This document shows, piece after piece, positions 1 through 9,960 of a stretch of 64,000 nt of DNA. The notes beneath the pieces were generated by a model. It saw only the letters and a program-made list of their open reading frames with translations, searched no databases and was not told where the DNA came from. Made by a program: the position numbers and the translations under genes. The DNA is from Neobacillus dielmonensis (GTDB lineage Bacteria; Bacillota; Bacilli; Bacillales; Cytobacillaceae): the NCBI RefSeq assembly GCF_000612665.1, contig NZ_HG942085.1, positions 19,661 to 83,660 of the forward strand. The letters run 5' to 3'. Position 1 is the stretch's first letter; each line of letters begins with the position of its first letter.

Positions 1-240
1 CTAGTTGGACCGCGGTATCCGCTAGTTGAAGCACTCCTTCCGCTAGTCAGCTTGCCTTTCGCTAGTTGAAGCCGCTTATCCGCTAGTTGAAGCGGGTTAT
101 CCGCTAGTTGGATCGTGTTATCCACTAGTTGAAGCGCTCCATCCGCTAGTCAGTTTTCCTTTCGCTAGTTGAAGCACTCCTTCCGCTAGTTAGCTTGCCT
201 TTCGCTAGTTGAAGCCCGCTATCCACAAGTCAACTTTCCC
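1..240. repeat. Intergenic tandem repeat, alternating 21- and 19-bp units
   Basis: About twelve head-to-tail units begin with CTAGT. The 21-bp form is CTAGTTGAAGC, four variable bases, then ATCCG or TTCCG; the 19-bp form is CTAGTCAGCTTGCCTTTCG or close to it. The array is cut by the window start and decays after position 230. All frames carry stops because CTAGTT gives an in-frame TAG, so it is not coding. It ends about 80 bp before pepT and its full length is unknown. Confidence 0.85.
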
Positions 241-321
241 TTTAACTCCCTAAAAAAGTGTAGCTAACCCTATAAAGTGATATGATAATCATGAAAACTC
301 AAAAAAGGGAGTGTACCTACA

Positions 322-1554
322 GTGAAGAATGAACTAATCAAAAGATTTACTTCCTATGTAAAAGTCGAGACCCAATCCGACGAAAACAGCGACACTACGC
401 CATCCACAGAAGGCCAGTGGACATTGCTCCGGATGCTAGTCGACGAACTAAACGAAATCGGCATGCAAGAAGTAACCATCGACGAGAATGGCTACGTCAT
501 GGCGACACTGCCTGCCAACACCGACAAAGACGTGCCAACCATCGGCTTCCTTGCCCACGTAGACACAGCAACCGACTTCACCGGGAAAAACGTCAACCCG
601 CAACTTGTCGAGGACTACAATGGCGGAGACATCGTCTTAAACGCGGCACTCAAAGTAGTGATGTCACCAAGTGATTTTCCTAACCTGCAAAACTACAAAG
701 GCCATACTTTAATAACCACCGACGGAACCACCTTACTTGGAGCCGACGACAAATCTGGGGTCACCGAAATCATGACCGCAATGAACTACCTGATTCAACA
801 TCCTGAAATTAAACATGGCCGAATCCGTGTCGCCTTCACACCAGACGAGGAAATTGGCAGAGGACCCCATAAATTCGACGTCAAAGCCTTTGATGCCAAA
901 TACGCCTACACCGTCGACGGCGGTCCGTTAGGGGAACTCGAATACGAAAGCTTCAATGCTGCTGCCGCCAAAATCACCATTAAAGGCAACAACATTCACC
1001 CAGGCTCAGCTAAGGGGAAAATGATTAACTCCATGAAAATTGGCATGGAATTACATAGCAAGCTGCCAGCAGAAGAAGCACCTGAATATACCGAGAACTA
1101 CGAAGGCTTCTACCATCTCATCTCGTTCAATGGCGAAGTCGAGCAAACCAAACTCTACTACATTATCCGTGACCATGATAGAGAAAGCTTCAATAACCGC
1201 AAAGCGACTATGGAAAACATCGTCAAAGAGCTGAATGAAAAATACGGCCAAGACACCATCGTACTTGATTTAAAAGACCAATATTACAACATGCGGGAAA
1301 AAATCGAGCCTGTCAAAGAAATCGTCGATATCGCCCATCAGGCAATGGAGAACTTAGGCATTACGCCAATTGTCCAACCGATCCGGGGCGGCACAGATGG
1401 TTCCCAGCTTTCATTCATGGGTCTGCCAACACCAAATATCTTTACTGGCGGCGAAAACTTCCACGGCAAATATGAATTTATCTCCGTGGACAATATGATA
1501 AAAGCCACCAACACGATTGTTGAGATCATCAAGCTTTACGAACAAAGAGCTTAA
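322..1554 (+). CDS. pepT: Peptidase T (tripeptide aminopeptidase)
   Basis: Cytosolic zinc metallopeptidase of family M20B that removes the N-terminal residue from tripeptides. The 410-residue length is the family norm. Metal and catalytic residues are visible in order: HVD at 79-81, GADD around 140-143, the EE pair at 176-177, a DGG segment near 199-201, and a [10 protein letters not shown] segment near the C terminus carrying the last zinc-binding His. The start is GTG, chosen because GGGAG lies 9 bases upstream and homologues begin MKNELI. It is a single-gene unit with its own terminator directly downstream. Nothing looks broken. Family identification is from memory of the conserved motifs. 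Confidence 0.96.
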   Translation: MKNELIKRFTSYVKVETQSDENSDTTPSTEGQWTLLRMLVDELNEIGMQEVTIDENGYVMATLPANTDKDVPTIGFLAHVDTATDFTGKNVNPQLVEDYNGGDIVLNAALKVVMSPSDFPNLQNYKGHTLITTDGTTLLGADDKSGVTEIMTAMNYLIQHPEIKHGRIRVAFTPDEEIGRGPHKFDVKAFDAKYAYTVDGGPLGELEYESFNAAAAKITIKGNNIHPGSAKGKMINSMKIGMELHSKLPAEEAPEYTENYEGFYHLISFNGEVEQTKLYYIIRDHDRESFNNRKATMENIVKELNEKYGQDTIVLDLKDQYYNMREKIEPVKEIVDIAHQAMENLGITPIVQPIRGGTDGSQLSFMGLPTPNIFTGGENFHGKYEFISVDNMIKATNTIVEIIKLYEQRA

Positions 1555-1558
1555 TTCC

Positions 1559-1602
1559 AAGCTAACTGGGGCCTACCAATGCCTTGGTTAGCTTATTTTT
1601 TT
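1559..1602 (+). terminator. Rho-independent terminator of pepT
   Basis: AAGCTAAC pairs with GTTAGCTT across a 20-base loop that can pair further, followed by a run of seven T. It starts four bases after the pepT stop codon. Confidence 0.85.
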
Positions 1603-1675
1603 GTCGCTCAACGAACCCGCGGGCGCGGCCAGCCCTGTACTCAGACAGGATTTGAGCTCTTCGTCTAGCAGAGCC
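1602..1675 (+). mobile_element. Internally deleted remnant of the MITE-like repeat
   Basis: GTCGCTCAACGAACCCGCGG matches the core of the copy near 30.75 kb, then jumps to the right half (CAGCCCTGTACTC, CAGGA, GAGCTCTTCG) and ends AGCAGAGCC, like the AACAGAGCC right end of other copies. The left end is missing; the pepT terminator abuts it. Confidence 0.7.
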
Positions 1676-1680
1676 ATTTT

Positions 1681-2619
1681 TTAAAAAAGCCGCTCCAGAC
1701 ACTGCTTTAATACAGAAGTTGTTTCCTCCAGCTGATTCTCCAGCTTCTCCCGTGGCCATTTACCATCCTCCGCCGCAAGGTCCCGTTGAATCAGCCCCAC
1801 CATCCACATCGAAAACACAGCTGAATATAAATAATACTCTTGTTTAAATGCATCATAATCTTCTACTTCAAACATGACCTCATCCAGGTAAAGCTGCAGC
1901 ACTTGGGCCCGAAGTTCACTAGTCATTTTTTTGGGAAAAAGGGGGTGAGACAAATCGAGTAGATGGTACAAATCCCAGAAAGGAGAGTTAATATGGGCGT
2001 GTTCCCAATCTAGGACAACCAGACGCTCACCAGCAACAGCAAAATTCCCCAAATGCAAATCGCCATGCGATAAGACTAGTTTCTTTGAAAATACGAAACT
2101 ATTAAGTAGGGAGAAAACTTGAAAAATATCTGCTTGATTGATGTCAAACAGAGGTAGTTGTAGCTCTTTACGATTAGCTATCACATCAGCCATAATATTC
2201 TCGAAACGTGGCTTCTGCCCTGTATTTGGAATGTCAGCAAACGTCTCAACCGGAAGGGAGTGCCAGCGCGCCATCCATTTTGTCACGTTCCAGATGGTTT
2301 CTTCGTTATATTGATGGGAAAGAGAACCAACATCCTCCAAAATGATCCAAGATGTTTCAGGATTGCCCGTATCAGAATGAGCAATTAGTTTTGGGTAAAT
2401 CTCAGGCAAGCGGGGCAGCAAGTGATCATATACCCAAACCTCTTTCCCAAGCTGTTTGTTTTGGGTTAACGGCTTAAAAATGTAGGAAGACCCATTCTCA
2501 AGAACAAACCTTTCCACCAACCGGCCATTTAAGCCTTTGTAAAGAACTTCCCGATTTCGTATCAACTTATCATTTAATCTGCCTTCCGCAGTAACTATAT
2601 TCCAGGGCAATTTTCTCAT
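1681..2619 (-). CDS. Phosphotransferase family protein (APH/choline kinase fold)
   Basis: A 312-residue kinase-like protein of the aminoglycoside phosphotransferase superfamily. It shows the catalytic-loop motif SHGDLHLGN and, about 15 residues later, the metal-binding LDWE (DFG equivalent) followed by PFWDLYHLLD. A Gly-poor N-terminal lobe with KPL-type lysine region precedes it. The substrate cannot be read from the sequence; many Bacillus members are uncharacterised and need not act on antibiotics. The ATG start has AGAAGGTGG upstream. It is convergent with pepT and divergent from gdhA, apparently a single-gene unit. Confidence 0.8.
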   Translation of the reverse strand: MRKLPWNIVTAEGRLNDKLIRNREVLYKGLNGRLVERFVLENGSSYIFKPLTQNKQLGKEVWVYDHLLPRLPEIYPKLIAHSDTGNPETSWIILEDVGSLSHQYNEETIWNVTKWMARWHSLPVETFADIPNTGQKPRFENIMADVIANRKELQLPLFDINQADIFQVFSLLNSFVFSKKLVLSHGDLHLGNFAVAGERLVVLDWEHAHINSPFWDLYHLLDLSHPLFPKKMTSELRAQVLQLYLDEVMFEVEDYDAFKQEYYLYSAVFSMWMVGLIQRDLAAEDGKWPREKLENQLEETTSVLKQCLERLF

Positions 2620-2774
2620 TTTCCCACCTTCTAGTTTTTAAATTAATTATATATCGACTTTTAGTAAAATATTGGTAGAAAAAATATTTATTACAGCAAA
2701 AGTCGGCAAGATAATTGCTAATAACAACAAATTTATTATACAATTATAGAATCTAGTTTGAAAATTCTGATTAA

Positions 2775-4172
<1,398 letters not shown>

Positions 4173-4254
4173 AAAGATTTTCCATATTTCCCGCATGATT
4201 TCTTGTCTGATAGGACACATTAACATTTGTCCAATGGATAAGGAGGATGCTGAA

Positions 4255-4380
4255 ATGAATCAAGAAAGCACACATGAGTTTGTTGAAAAAATCCATGAAA
4301 AACAAGCCAAAGATCAAAAGAACCGCCAGCAGCAAGGGAGCAATACGCCCAGCAAAAAGCTGCCAAATAAACAGCACTAA
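4255..4380 (+). CDS. Small DUF4023-type protein
   Basis: A 41-residue, very hydrophilic protein with the core THEFVEKIHEKQAKDQKN and a C-terminal SKKLPNKQH. This composition and the invariant-looking ends fit the Bacillus DUF4023 family of about 38-41 residues, whose function is unknown. The start is the ATG preceded by AAGGAGG at a spacing of 8; a longer in-frame reading into gdhA has no ribosome binding site and is rejected. It lies 82 bp after gdhA and just before a terminator. Confidence 0.75.
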   Translation: MNQESTHEFVEKIHEKQAKDQKNRQQQGSNTPSKKLPNKQH

Positions 4381-4395
4381 GTTTTTGTCTACTAG

Positions 4396-4428
4396 AAAGC
4401 CCCGCATCAATTATGAGCGGGGCTTTTT
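4396..4428. terminator. Bidirectional terminator
   Basis: AAAGCCCCGC and GCGGGGCTTT form a 10-bp stem around an 11-base loop with T-rich flanks on both strands. It serves the gdhA side on the plus strand and the ParR-like gene on the minus strand. Confidence 0.9.
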
Positions 4429-4430
4429 CC

Positions 4431-5030
4431 TTACTTATTCATATTAGCTAAAAACCCGCCAAGCAGGTCATCTGCATCCAATTCTTCTTCTTCCTCTTCC
4501 TCAGTAGCCGCCGTTTCTTTGACGGCATTTTCCCAATCAAACATGTTTAAATCATCCATGATATCCAGGTCAGGAGGGGAGGGCGGTTCCTCCTCTAACT
4601 TAGCGGCCTTTTCTGCATGTTCATGGTGGTTTGGCTGTTCTGTAAGCAGCTGCTCCTGCAAATATAAAGCCTCATCAATATCCAATGCATTACTTGTTAA
4701 TGAGGCTAATAAAGAGGCCGAGCGGACAGGGTCAGCAATCAATTGATAAACGATGCTGCCCAGCAGTGCCTCAGAATGCTCATGCTTAAGCCAATCCCGC
4801 TGCGCCTTGGTCAATTTCCTAGGCAAGGGGATCGTAATTGTTTCTTTTTCACGCGAAAAAGACTGGCTGACCCCCTGCAGTACAAATTCCGCAATGGTGC
4901 TGGAAAAATTTCTCCGCTCTGTTTCCTTAATTTTTTGTAGCTGTTTTACTAAATGATCCGGCGTATCAGAGGGGATGCGGAACGAAATAGCCTGGCCCCT
5001 CTTCATTTCATTACCAGCAGCCTTATTCAT
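4431..5030 (-). CDS. ParR-like centromere-binding protein, partner of the actin-type ATPase
   Basis: 199 residues. The N-terminal part (about 12-60: basic, RGQAISFRIP strand, then two helices around HLVKQLQKIKE and SSTIAEFVLQG) has the form of a ribbon-helix-helix DNA-binding domain. The C-terminal third is strongly acidic, with a run of six Glu, and ends LLGGFLANMNK, which is suited to binding a filament end. It starts 12 bp after the ParM-like gene, with AAGGTGATC overlapping that region, so the two form one operon. Known ParR proteins are small RHH proteins encoded just downstream of parM and bind iterons upstream of it; all three features are present here. The role is inferred from architecture and context, since sequence conservation in ParR is low. 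Confidence 0.7.
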   Translation of the reverse strand: MNKAAGNEMKRGQAISFRIPSDTPDHLVKQLQKIKETERRNFSSTIAEFVLQGVSQSFSREKETITIPLPRKLTKAQRDWLKHEHSEALLGSIVYQLIADPVRSASLLASLTSNALDIDEALYLQEQLLTEQPNHHEHAEKAAKLEEEPPSPPDLDIMDDLNMFDWENAVKETAATEEEEEEELDADDLLGGFLANMNK

Positions 5031-5042
5031 AGGATCACCTTA

Positions 5043-6224
5043 TCAGCTTTTCACAGGCTGCTTGTCCGCTTTCGGTTTCTCTTGCTTCCGGACATAATCC
5101 ATAATCAGTTTATAGTAGGCATTGGCCATCATCCAGATGCTTTCTTTATCATCCTCAAAGAACTCAATATTGTAGCCATCCAAATTATTATTTAATGTTT
5201 TCAAATAATCCTTCAGCACATGAGCTCCGCCGCCGACAAAATAGCAAATTTCCGACTGTGAATTCTTTTGCCAAACATTGCGCAGCAGGCGGTATTGCTT
5301 TTTAGCCAACTCTAGCAGAATACGGTCGGTAATATCATGGACGCTGGTGCGGCTTCCTTTCACCATGATATGGTTGCGGTCATTTTTCCGAGTTATGATC
5401 TCAACTACATCCCGGCGGCTATCCAGTTCAACCCCATGCTTTTTCCTGATTTCCTCACGGATTGATTCCAATGATTCGGATACCCCAAGATTGAATCCTT
5501 GGGCTTTATCATCGTCGACATTGCGATTTTTAATGACTGCGATATCTGTCGACAAACCGCCAATGTCTTGAATAAGAATTCGTTTATCAATCAAATCCTT
5601 GTTGATGATTTTTAAATCATTGTCCATGACTAAGTTAATATAAGCGGCGAAGCCTTCAGGATATACTTTCACTTCATTAAATTTAATATTAACCTTTAAT
5701 CCTTGATACTTTGGAGTGACCAGGAATTCTACCTGGTGCACAGAGCTTACTAATCTCGAACGGTAGCCGGCGTCTTTGCCTTCCTTAACCTCACGAAGCG
5801 GGAGGCCTGTCCCTAAAGTATATTGGGCGTCAATAACGTTTTTTGTTCGCGGAAAAATTTGTGCATTTTCATCCTTAACAGCATCCAAGGCCAATGTGGC
5901 AAACAGCATCACCAGGGTCTGATCTTCTTCTGACTTGCTTGAGCCTGGATCTAATTCGGTTGCGTTATCGGCTTTAGTAGCTAACTGGCCAACCCGGTAA
6001 ATGACATTGTTCTCTTTTAGGGCAGGGGAGTGGACTTTAATGTGAATCCCATCCAATGGATTTTTGGAATCAAGTTCCTCAATTCCGATAACCGGTCTGT
6101 CCTCCGTATCCCTCGCAATAATGTTTGGAATATTTAATTCATATTCTAATTGGCCAAAAATTGCTTTGATTGAGTCGTTACCTACATCAACAGCGGCAAT
6201 TCTAGATTTCGTCAAATTCCTCAT
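5043..6224 (-). CDS. ParM/StbA-family actin-like ATPase
   Basis: A 393-residue actin-fold ATPase expected to form dynamic filaments that move DNA apart. Phosphate-1 motif AAVDVGND (D13-G15-N16), phosphate-2 motif DIGGLSTDIA (about 220-227) and adenosine motif FVGGGAHVL (about 330) are intact. The longest reading frame has 17 further codons without a ribosome binding site. The ATG at 6224 has GGGAAGG only two bases away; a TTG at 6215, giving MTKSRIAAVDVGN, has better spacing and may be the true start. A ParR-like gene follows and an iteron array precedes it, the classic type II parCMR order. It sits between ordinary chromosomal genes, so it is either a domesticated plasmid locus or a chromosomal filament system. 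Confidence 0.85.
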   Translation of the reverse strand: MRNLTKSRIAAVDVGNDSIKAIFGQLEYELNIPNIIARDTEDRPVIGIEELDSKNPLDGIHIKVHSPALKENNVIYRVGQLATKADNATELDPGSSKSEEDQTLVMLFATLALDAVKDENAQIFPRTKNVIDAQYTLGTGLPLREVKEGKDAGYRSRLVSSVHQVEFLVTPKYQGLKVNIKFNEVKVYPEGFAAYINLVMDNDLKIINKDLIDKRILIQDIGGLSTDIAVIKNRNVDDDKAQGFNLGVSESLESIREEIRKKHGVELDSRRDVVEIITRKNDRNHIMVKGSRTSVHDITDRILLELAKKQYRLLRNVWQKNSQSEICYFVGGGAHVLKDYLKTLNNNLDGYNIEFFEDDKESIWMMANAYYKLIMDYVRKQEKPKADKQPVKS

Positions 6225-6334
6225 TCCTTCCCAAAATAAATAGATGTATGTAAAAAGGGTGTCTTCTATTAACAATATAGTAGATTGATAGATTGTTCAA
6301 TAACTCTGAAGCAAAAGAAATACAAGTGTAAAAG

Positions 6335-6503
6335 TGTAAACAATATGTAAACATTAAACTTCAATGTAAACGCATTTGTAAACATTGAATACAAAGTCGT
6401 ATACATGGCGTTCTTATCAAATGTACACAACTTTGTATACATATAAACATATTTGTAAACACAGTGTAGACAAATAGTAAACATGTATACAAATATGTTT
6501 ACA
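6335..6503. repeat. Iteron array resembling a parC centromere
   Basis: About twelve copies of the octamer TGTANACA (TGTAAACA, TGTATACA, TGTACACA, TGTAGACA and near matches) occur at 6335, 6346, 6365, 6377, 6398, 6422, 6434, 6442, 6454, 6465, 6476 and 6484, with an inverted TGTTTACA at 6496. Most neighbours are 11-12 bp apart, one helical turn. The array lies 110 bp upstream of the ParM-like gene, where parC sits in ParMRC loci. It likely doubles as the operator for the parMR promoter. Confidence 0.75.
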
Positions 6504-6569
6504 ACCCAAAACTTTCCATTTATCTTGCGTTAGCAGTCTTACTGAATCATTCTTTTCTTCTTTGCAAAA

Positions 6570-6822
6570 TGCTGTGTTAAACGATATTGTTGATTTTTTA
6601 ACTATGTTGATTGGAACGGAAGGAGCTCGACACCTCGAATATTCTCAATTATGCTATTGGATAGTTTCACGCGAAGAAAGCTCATGGAAACTCTCTTTGT
6701 ACTATCGCACTTTCTTCGTGCGTGGACGGATTCGAAGATGAATTTCAGTGTCCTGCGGTGTACGGGGTCGGGGGGCGCTAAGTGACTGGAGCAGAAATTA
6801 ACAACCAAATTTTAAAAAAGCC
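6570..6822 (-). mobile_element. MITE-like element, about 250 bp, inverted orientation
   Basis: The left end GCTGTGTTAAA and right end TTTTAAAAAAGCC are degenerate versions of the GGCTCTGTTAAA ends. Inside, read on the minus strand, are CTGCTCCAGTCACTTAGCG and TTCCGTTCCAATCAACA, matching the other copies. It is flanked by TTGCAAAA (6562-6569) and CTGCAAAA (6823-6830), a 7-of-8 match to a target duplication. It holds an extra roughly 70-bp palindromic insert (GCGAAGAAAG and CTTTCTTCGT). Confidence 0.7.
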
Positions 6823-6825
6823 CTG

Positions 6826-6866
6826 CAAAAAATAAAGACACCTCTGAAGGTGCCGTTATTTTTATT
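6826..6866 (-). terminator. Terminator of the L,D-transpeptidase gene
   Basis: On the minus strand GGCACCT and AGGTGTC pair around TCAG, extended by AATAA and TTATT, followed by a T-rich tract. It lies 10 bp after the stop codon. Confidence 0.75.
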
Positions 6867-6876
6867 ACATATGAAC

Positions 6877-8289
6877 TTAAAAGCCCGCTATCTGTACATC
6901 ATTCATGGAACTAGCTGCCATATCAGCATTAACATATAAATAGTACCAGTTATTTTGATAGTTCACCCAACCGGGTACGGTCACCTTAGTGCTGCCTAAG
7001 AAATAAGAGTTTCCAGATAAATCAACCCAGCCTGTGTTCGACACATCTTGAGCGGAACTTCCAGAATCGACTGGAGAAAATGCCGTCTTGAGAGCCCCAT
7101 TGGAATGGATATAATACCATTTGCCCGTTTCGTTAATCCAACCCGTCTTCATCATTCCTGTTTCATCAAAATAGTGCCATTGTCCGCCCTGTTCCAACCA
7201 ACCGGTCTTTACCGCCCCATTGGAATCAAAATAATACTTTTGACCGTTTTCCTCCAGCCAGCCCGTCTTCATCACACCACTTGGATCCAGATAATACTTG
7301 GTGCCGCCATCGAGTAACCAGCCGGTCCTCATGATGCCATTTGCATTCAGATAATATTTCATTCCGTTGTCTTCCACCCAGCCCGTTTTCATAACCCCTG
7401 TGCCGTCAAAATAATATTTCTGTCCATTCACCTCAAACCATCCTATTTTCATGGCCCCATCATCTTCAAGGTAATACTTTTGGCCGCCATCCTCCAGCCA
7501 GCCCGTTTTCATGACACCATCCTGATCCAAGTTAAAGCGCTTACCATTAACATCAATCCAACCCGTCTTCATGACACCATTACTGTCCAGGTAATATTTT
7601 TTACCGTCACTGGTCATCCAGCCTGTTTTCATGGCACCTTGTTTATCAAAAAAATACTTTTTACCGTCAATGGTTTGCCATCCCGTACTAGCGGCACCGT
7701 TCTTATAGTAAGACTTTTTTCCGCCCGCTTGTACCCATCCGTCTGTCGGTGTGGAAACCCCAGCAACGCTGGATGGAACAGTCACGCCATACCCACTTGC
7801 CATGGCAATTTCATCAAAGCTGCTTGCTGAATAGGTAATGACGACTGGTGTATTCATCTGCACCTGGTCAAATAGCCAGCGGACCTCCGCGTTGTGCATT
7901 CGAACACAGCCAGCACTAACATATTTTCCAATCGAACTTTCATTGCTATTGCCATGAATAGCATACGTCGTGCCATATGTGCCACCGACTTCAAGCCCCA
8001 TCCAGCGGTCACCCAATGGATTGCGGGGATTGCCCCCGGGGATGTTGTGCTTATAATAAGGCCGATTCTTTATCATTGTGACAATCCTGAATGTCCCCTC
8101 CGGCGTTAATGACCTTGATTTACCCGTTGCCACTCTAAAGGTTTTCACTAATGCCCCACCCTCATAAAATGCGAGAGTGTTGGTTTTTTTATTAATAATA
8201 ATCATTTGGGAACCACCGTTGGCCTCAGTCTGGCCAGCGTAAAGAAAGAAGCAGAATAACAAAATGAAAATTGCTGATAATCTCTTCAT
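6877..8289 (-). CDS. Secreted L,D-transpeptidase with eleven cell-wall-binding repeats
   Basis: 470 residues. A signal peptide (basic MKR, hydrophobic 5-18, likely cleavage after TEA at 23) leads into a YkuD domain (about 28-155) with HGN at 112-114 and the catalytic SAGCVRMHN (Cys128). From about 184 to 405 come eleven 20-residue repeats of the form GW-x4-G-x-K-Y-Y-x8-MKT, with two degenerate ones to 450. These are CW-binding (choline-binding-like) repeats. YkuD enzymes make 3-3 peptidoglycan cross-links; the repeats should hold the enzyme on the wall or a wall polymer. Fusion of YkuD to this many repeats is uncommon for Bacillaceae, where LysM is the usual anchor. It is a single-gene unit with its own terminator. 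Confidence 0.9.
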   Translation of the reverse strand: MKRLSAIFILLFCFFLYAGQTEANGGSQMIIINKKTNTLAFYEGGALVKTFRVATGKSRSLTPEGTFRIVTMIKNRPYYKHNIPGGNPRNPLGDRWMGLEVGGTYGTTYAIHGNSNESSIGKYVSAGCVRMHNAEVRWLFDQVQMNTPVVITYSASSFDEIAMASGYGVTVPSSVAGVSTPTDGWVQAGGKKSYYKNGAASTGWQTIDGKKYFFDKQGAMKTGWMTSDGKKYYLDSNGVMKTGWIDVNGKRFNLDQDGVMKTGWLEDGGQKYYLEDDGAMKIGWFEVNGQKYYFDGTGVMKTGWVEDNGMKYYLNANGIMRTGWLLDGGTKYYLDPSGVMKTGWLEENGQKYYFDSNGAVKTGWLEQGGQWHYFDETGMMKTGWINETGKWYYIHSNGALKTAFSPVDSGSSAQDVSNTGWVDLSGNSYFLGSTKVTVPGWVNYQNNWYYLYVNADMAASSMNDVQIAGF

Positions 8290-8423
8290 ATAAATCTCCC
8301 CAATATTATGTTGTTACTAATAAAAATACCATTTATAGCAGGAATATTTTGTCATATTTTAGCGCAAACTTGTAATCTTTTTGTATTTTATTCATTTTTT
8401 AGAAATAATTTAAATTTATATGT

Positions 8424-8451
8424 AAAAAAACACCTAAATTCTAGGTGCTTT
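8424..8451 (-). terminator. Terminator of the sigma-54 activator gene
   Basis: On the minus strand GCACCTA and TAGGTG pair around GAATT, followed by seven T, nine bases after the stop codon. Confidence 0.85.
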
Positions 8452-8459
8452 TACATGGT

Positions 8460-9893
8460 TTATTGAATTCGATATGCCCTACATTTGTCATAAAAGCTAG
8501 TTTTACCGACTTTCAGCAGTTTTGCCGCTTCGATTTTATTGCCATTGGTCATGGTAAGTGCTTTTTGAATGGCTTGCTTTTCTGCTTGGGCAAGCGTTTC
8601 TTTTAACGGCTGCACAGTCAATGGGATAGAGGACCGAAACGGGGTGGACAGCGACCTTGTAAAAGATTGTCCATCATTTTCTTCTTTAGATTTGGTTTCC
8701 TGATCTCTAAGATATAAAGGGAGATGGACCAGTTGTATTGTTTTTCCATCCAAAACATTGATGGATCGTTCCAACACATTTTCCAGTTCCCGAACGTTTC
8801 CCGGCCAAGAGTGCTGCATTAGCCGCTCCTTTACTTCATTTGAGATCTCGAGACCATGACGATAAAATTTTGGCTCCAGTTTGTTTAATAAAGCCTTTGC
8901 TATGTCTGGAATATCTTCATTTCGTTCTCTTAGCGGGGGGATGTCAATTTTGATGACATTTAGACGATAATATAAGTCCTGGCGGAACTTTCCTTCCTCT
9001 ACCAATTGTTCTAAATCCCGATGGGTGGCTGCGATAATTCGGACGTCAACCGGTATCGGTTTATGTCCGCCCACACGATGAAGCTCCTTCTCCTGAAGAA
9101 CCCTTAACAGTTTACTTTGCATCGATAGAGGCATATCCCCGATTTCATCCAAGAACAGAGTTCCTTCGTTGGCAATTTCAAACTGTCCTTTCTTTCCTCC
9201 TTTTTTCGCTCCGGTAAAAGCACCGTCCTCATAGCCAAACAACTCAGATTCCAGCAAATGCTCCGGGATGGATGAACAGTTGATGGCAACAAACGGAAAA
9301 GCAGCCCGGACACTGCTGTTATGAATCGCATGGGCGAACAGCTCCTTCCCTGTACCGGATTCACCATTTAACAGGACTGATGAATTGCTTCCGGATACCC
9401 GTTCCGCCAGTTTTTTGACTGCCAGGAAAGCGGGACTGCTGCCGATTAAATCCTTGAAGGTGTATTTACTGCGTAAATCCCTTTGGACCTTTGCCTGGTA
9501 ATAATTTAGCTCCTCAACTAAACTCTGGATTTTGGTTTTGTACATCCGCCACTCCTCAGGGTTGCGGAACATTACACTTCCTATTGCGCCAACGAGTTCT
9601 CCATTCTCAAAGATAGGAAACCGGTTGGCAATCATTTCACTGCCATTTATTTTTTGAAGCGCTGCCAATTCTTTTTGTCCAGACTGAGCCACAATGTGCA
9701 TGCGGGAGTTTTCAATCACATCCTGTACGGGTCGGTTCACTGCCTCTTCAACCGTTGTCCCGATAAATTCACAATACCCCTCATTTATGTATAAAATCAT
9801 TCCATTGCGATCGACTATGACAACTCGTTCTGCTAATAGATTAATAATTTGCTCGTGCCAGCTTTTGGGAACTTGTTCAAATGGCCGATTCAT
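8460..9893 (-). CDS. Sigma-54-dependent activator, PAS-AAA+-Fis, of the hydroxybutyrate regulon
   Basis: 477 residues. An N-terminal PAS domain (about 15-110) should sense a metabolite. The AAA+ domain (about 145-380) has Walker A GESGTGKE (177-184), the sigma-54 contact loop GAFTGA (224-229) and Walker B GTLFLDE (244-250). A C-terminal Fis-type helix-turn-helix (about 435-477) contains NKIEAAKLLKVGKTSFYDK. It lies at the end of a cluster for 3-hydroxybutyrate use whose two transcription units each start at a clear -24/-12 promoter with TTCCG-N6-CGGAA palindromes upstream; those are its probable binding sites. Its own promoter seems to be sigma-A with an extended -10. The inducer, perhaps hydroxybutyrate or acetoacetate, is inferred from context only. 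Confidence 0.92.
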   Translation of the reverse strand: MNRPFEQVPKSWHEQIINLLAERVVIVDRNGMILYINEGYCEFIGTTVEEAVNRPVQDVIENSRMHIVAQSGQKELAALQKINGSEMIANRFPIFENGELVGAIGSVMFRNPEEWRMYKTKIQSLVEELNYYQAKVQRDLRSKYTFKDLIGSSPAFLAVKKLAERVSGSNSSVLLNGESGTGKELFAHAIHNSSVRAAFPFVAINCSSIPEHLLESELFGYEDGAFTGAKKGGKKGQFEIANEGTLFLDEIGDMPLSMQSKLLRVLQEKELHRVGGHKPIPVDVRIIAATHRDLEQLVEEGKFRQDLYYRLNVIKIDIPPLRERNEDIPDIAKALLNKLEPKFYRHGLEISNEVKERLMQHSWPGNVRELENVLERSINVLDGKTIQLVHLPLYLRDQETKSKEENDGQSFTRSLSTPFRSSIPLTVQPLKETLAQAEKQAIQKALTMTNGNKIEAAKLLKVGKTSFYDKCRAYRIQ

Positions 9894-9920
9894 CTCATCC
9901 CCCCCTTGTCCAATAAGTCC

Positions 9921-9929
9921 ATTATAGCA
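9921..9929 (-). promoter_or_regulatory. Extended -10 promoter of the activator gene
   Basis: The minus strand reads TGCTATAAT, a perfect extended -10, 28 bp upstream of the start codon. No good -35 is seen. This suggests constitutive sigma-A expression of the activator rather than autoregulation by sigma-54. Confidence 0.55.
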
Positions 9930-9960
9930 AAATGTTTTAGAAAATTATGTGAATTAGAGC

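Noticed and set aside
1-240. CRISPR array
   Set aside because: Units are 19 or 21 bp with variable ends and no constant-repeat/unique-spacer pattern; no cas genes are in the window.
1681-2619. Aminoglycoside resistance gene
   Set aside because: Only the general phosphotransferase fold is visible; close relatives have many substrates, so resistance is not supported.
6269-6484. 71-residue reading frame on the minus strand
   Set aside because: It runs through the iteron array, is rich in repeated Tyr/Phe/Leu codons made by the TGTANACA words, and has no ribosome binding site.
6570-6822. Insertion sequence with transposase
   Set aside because: No reading frame for a transposase; length and ends fit a non-autonomous element.
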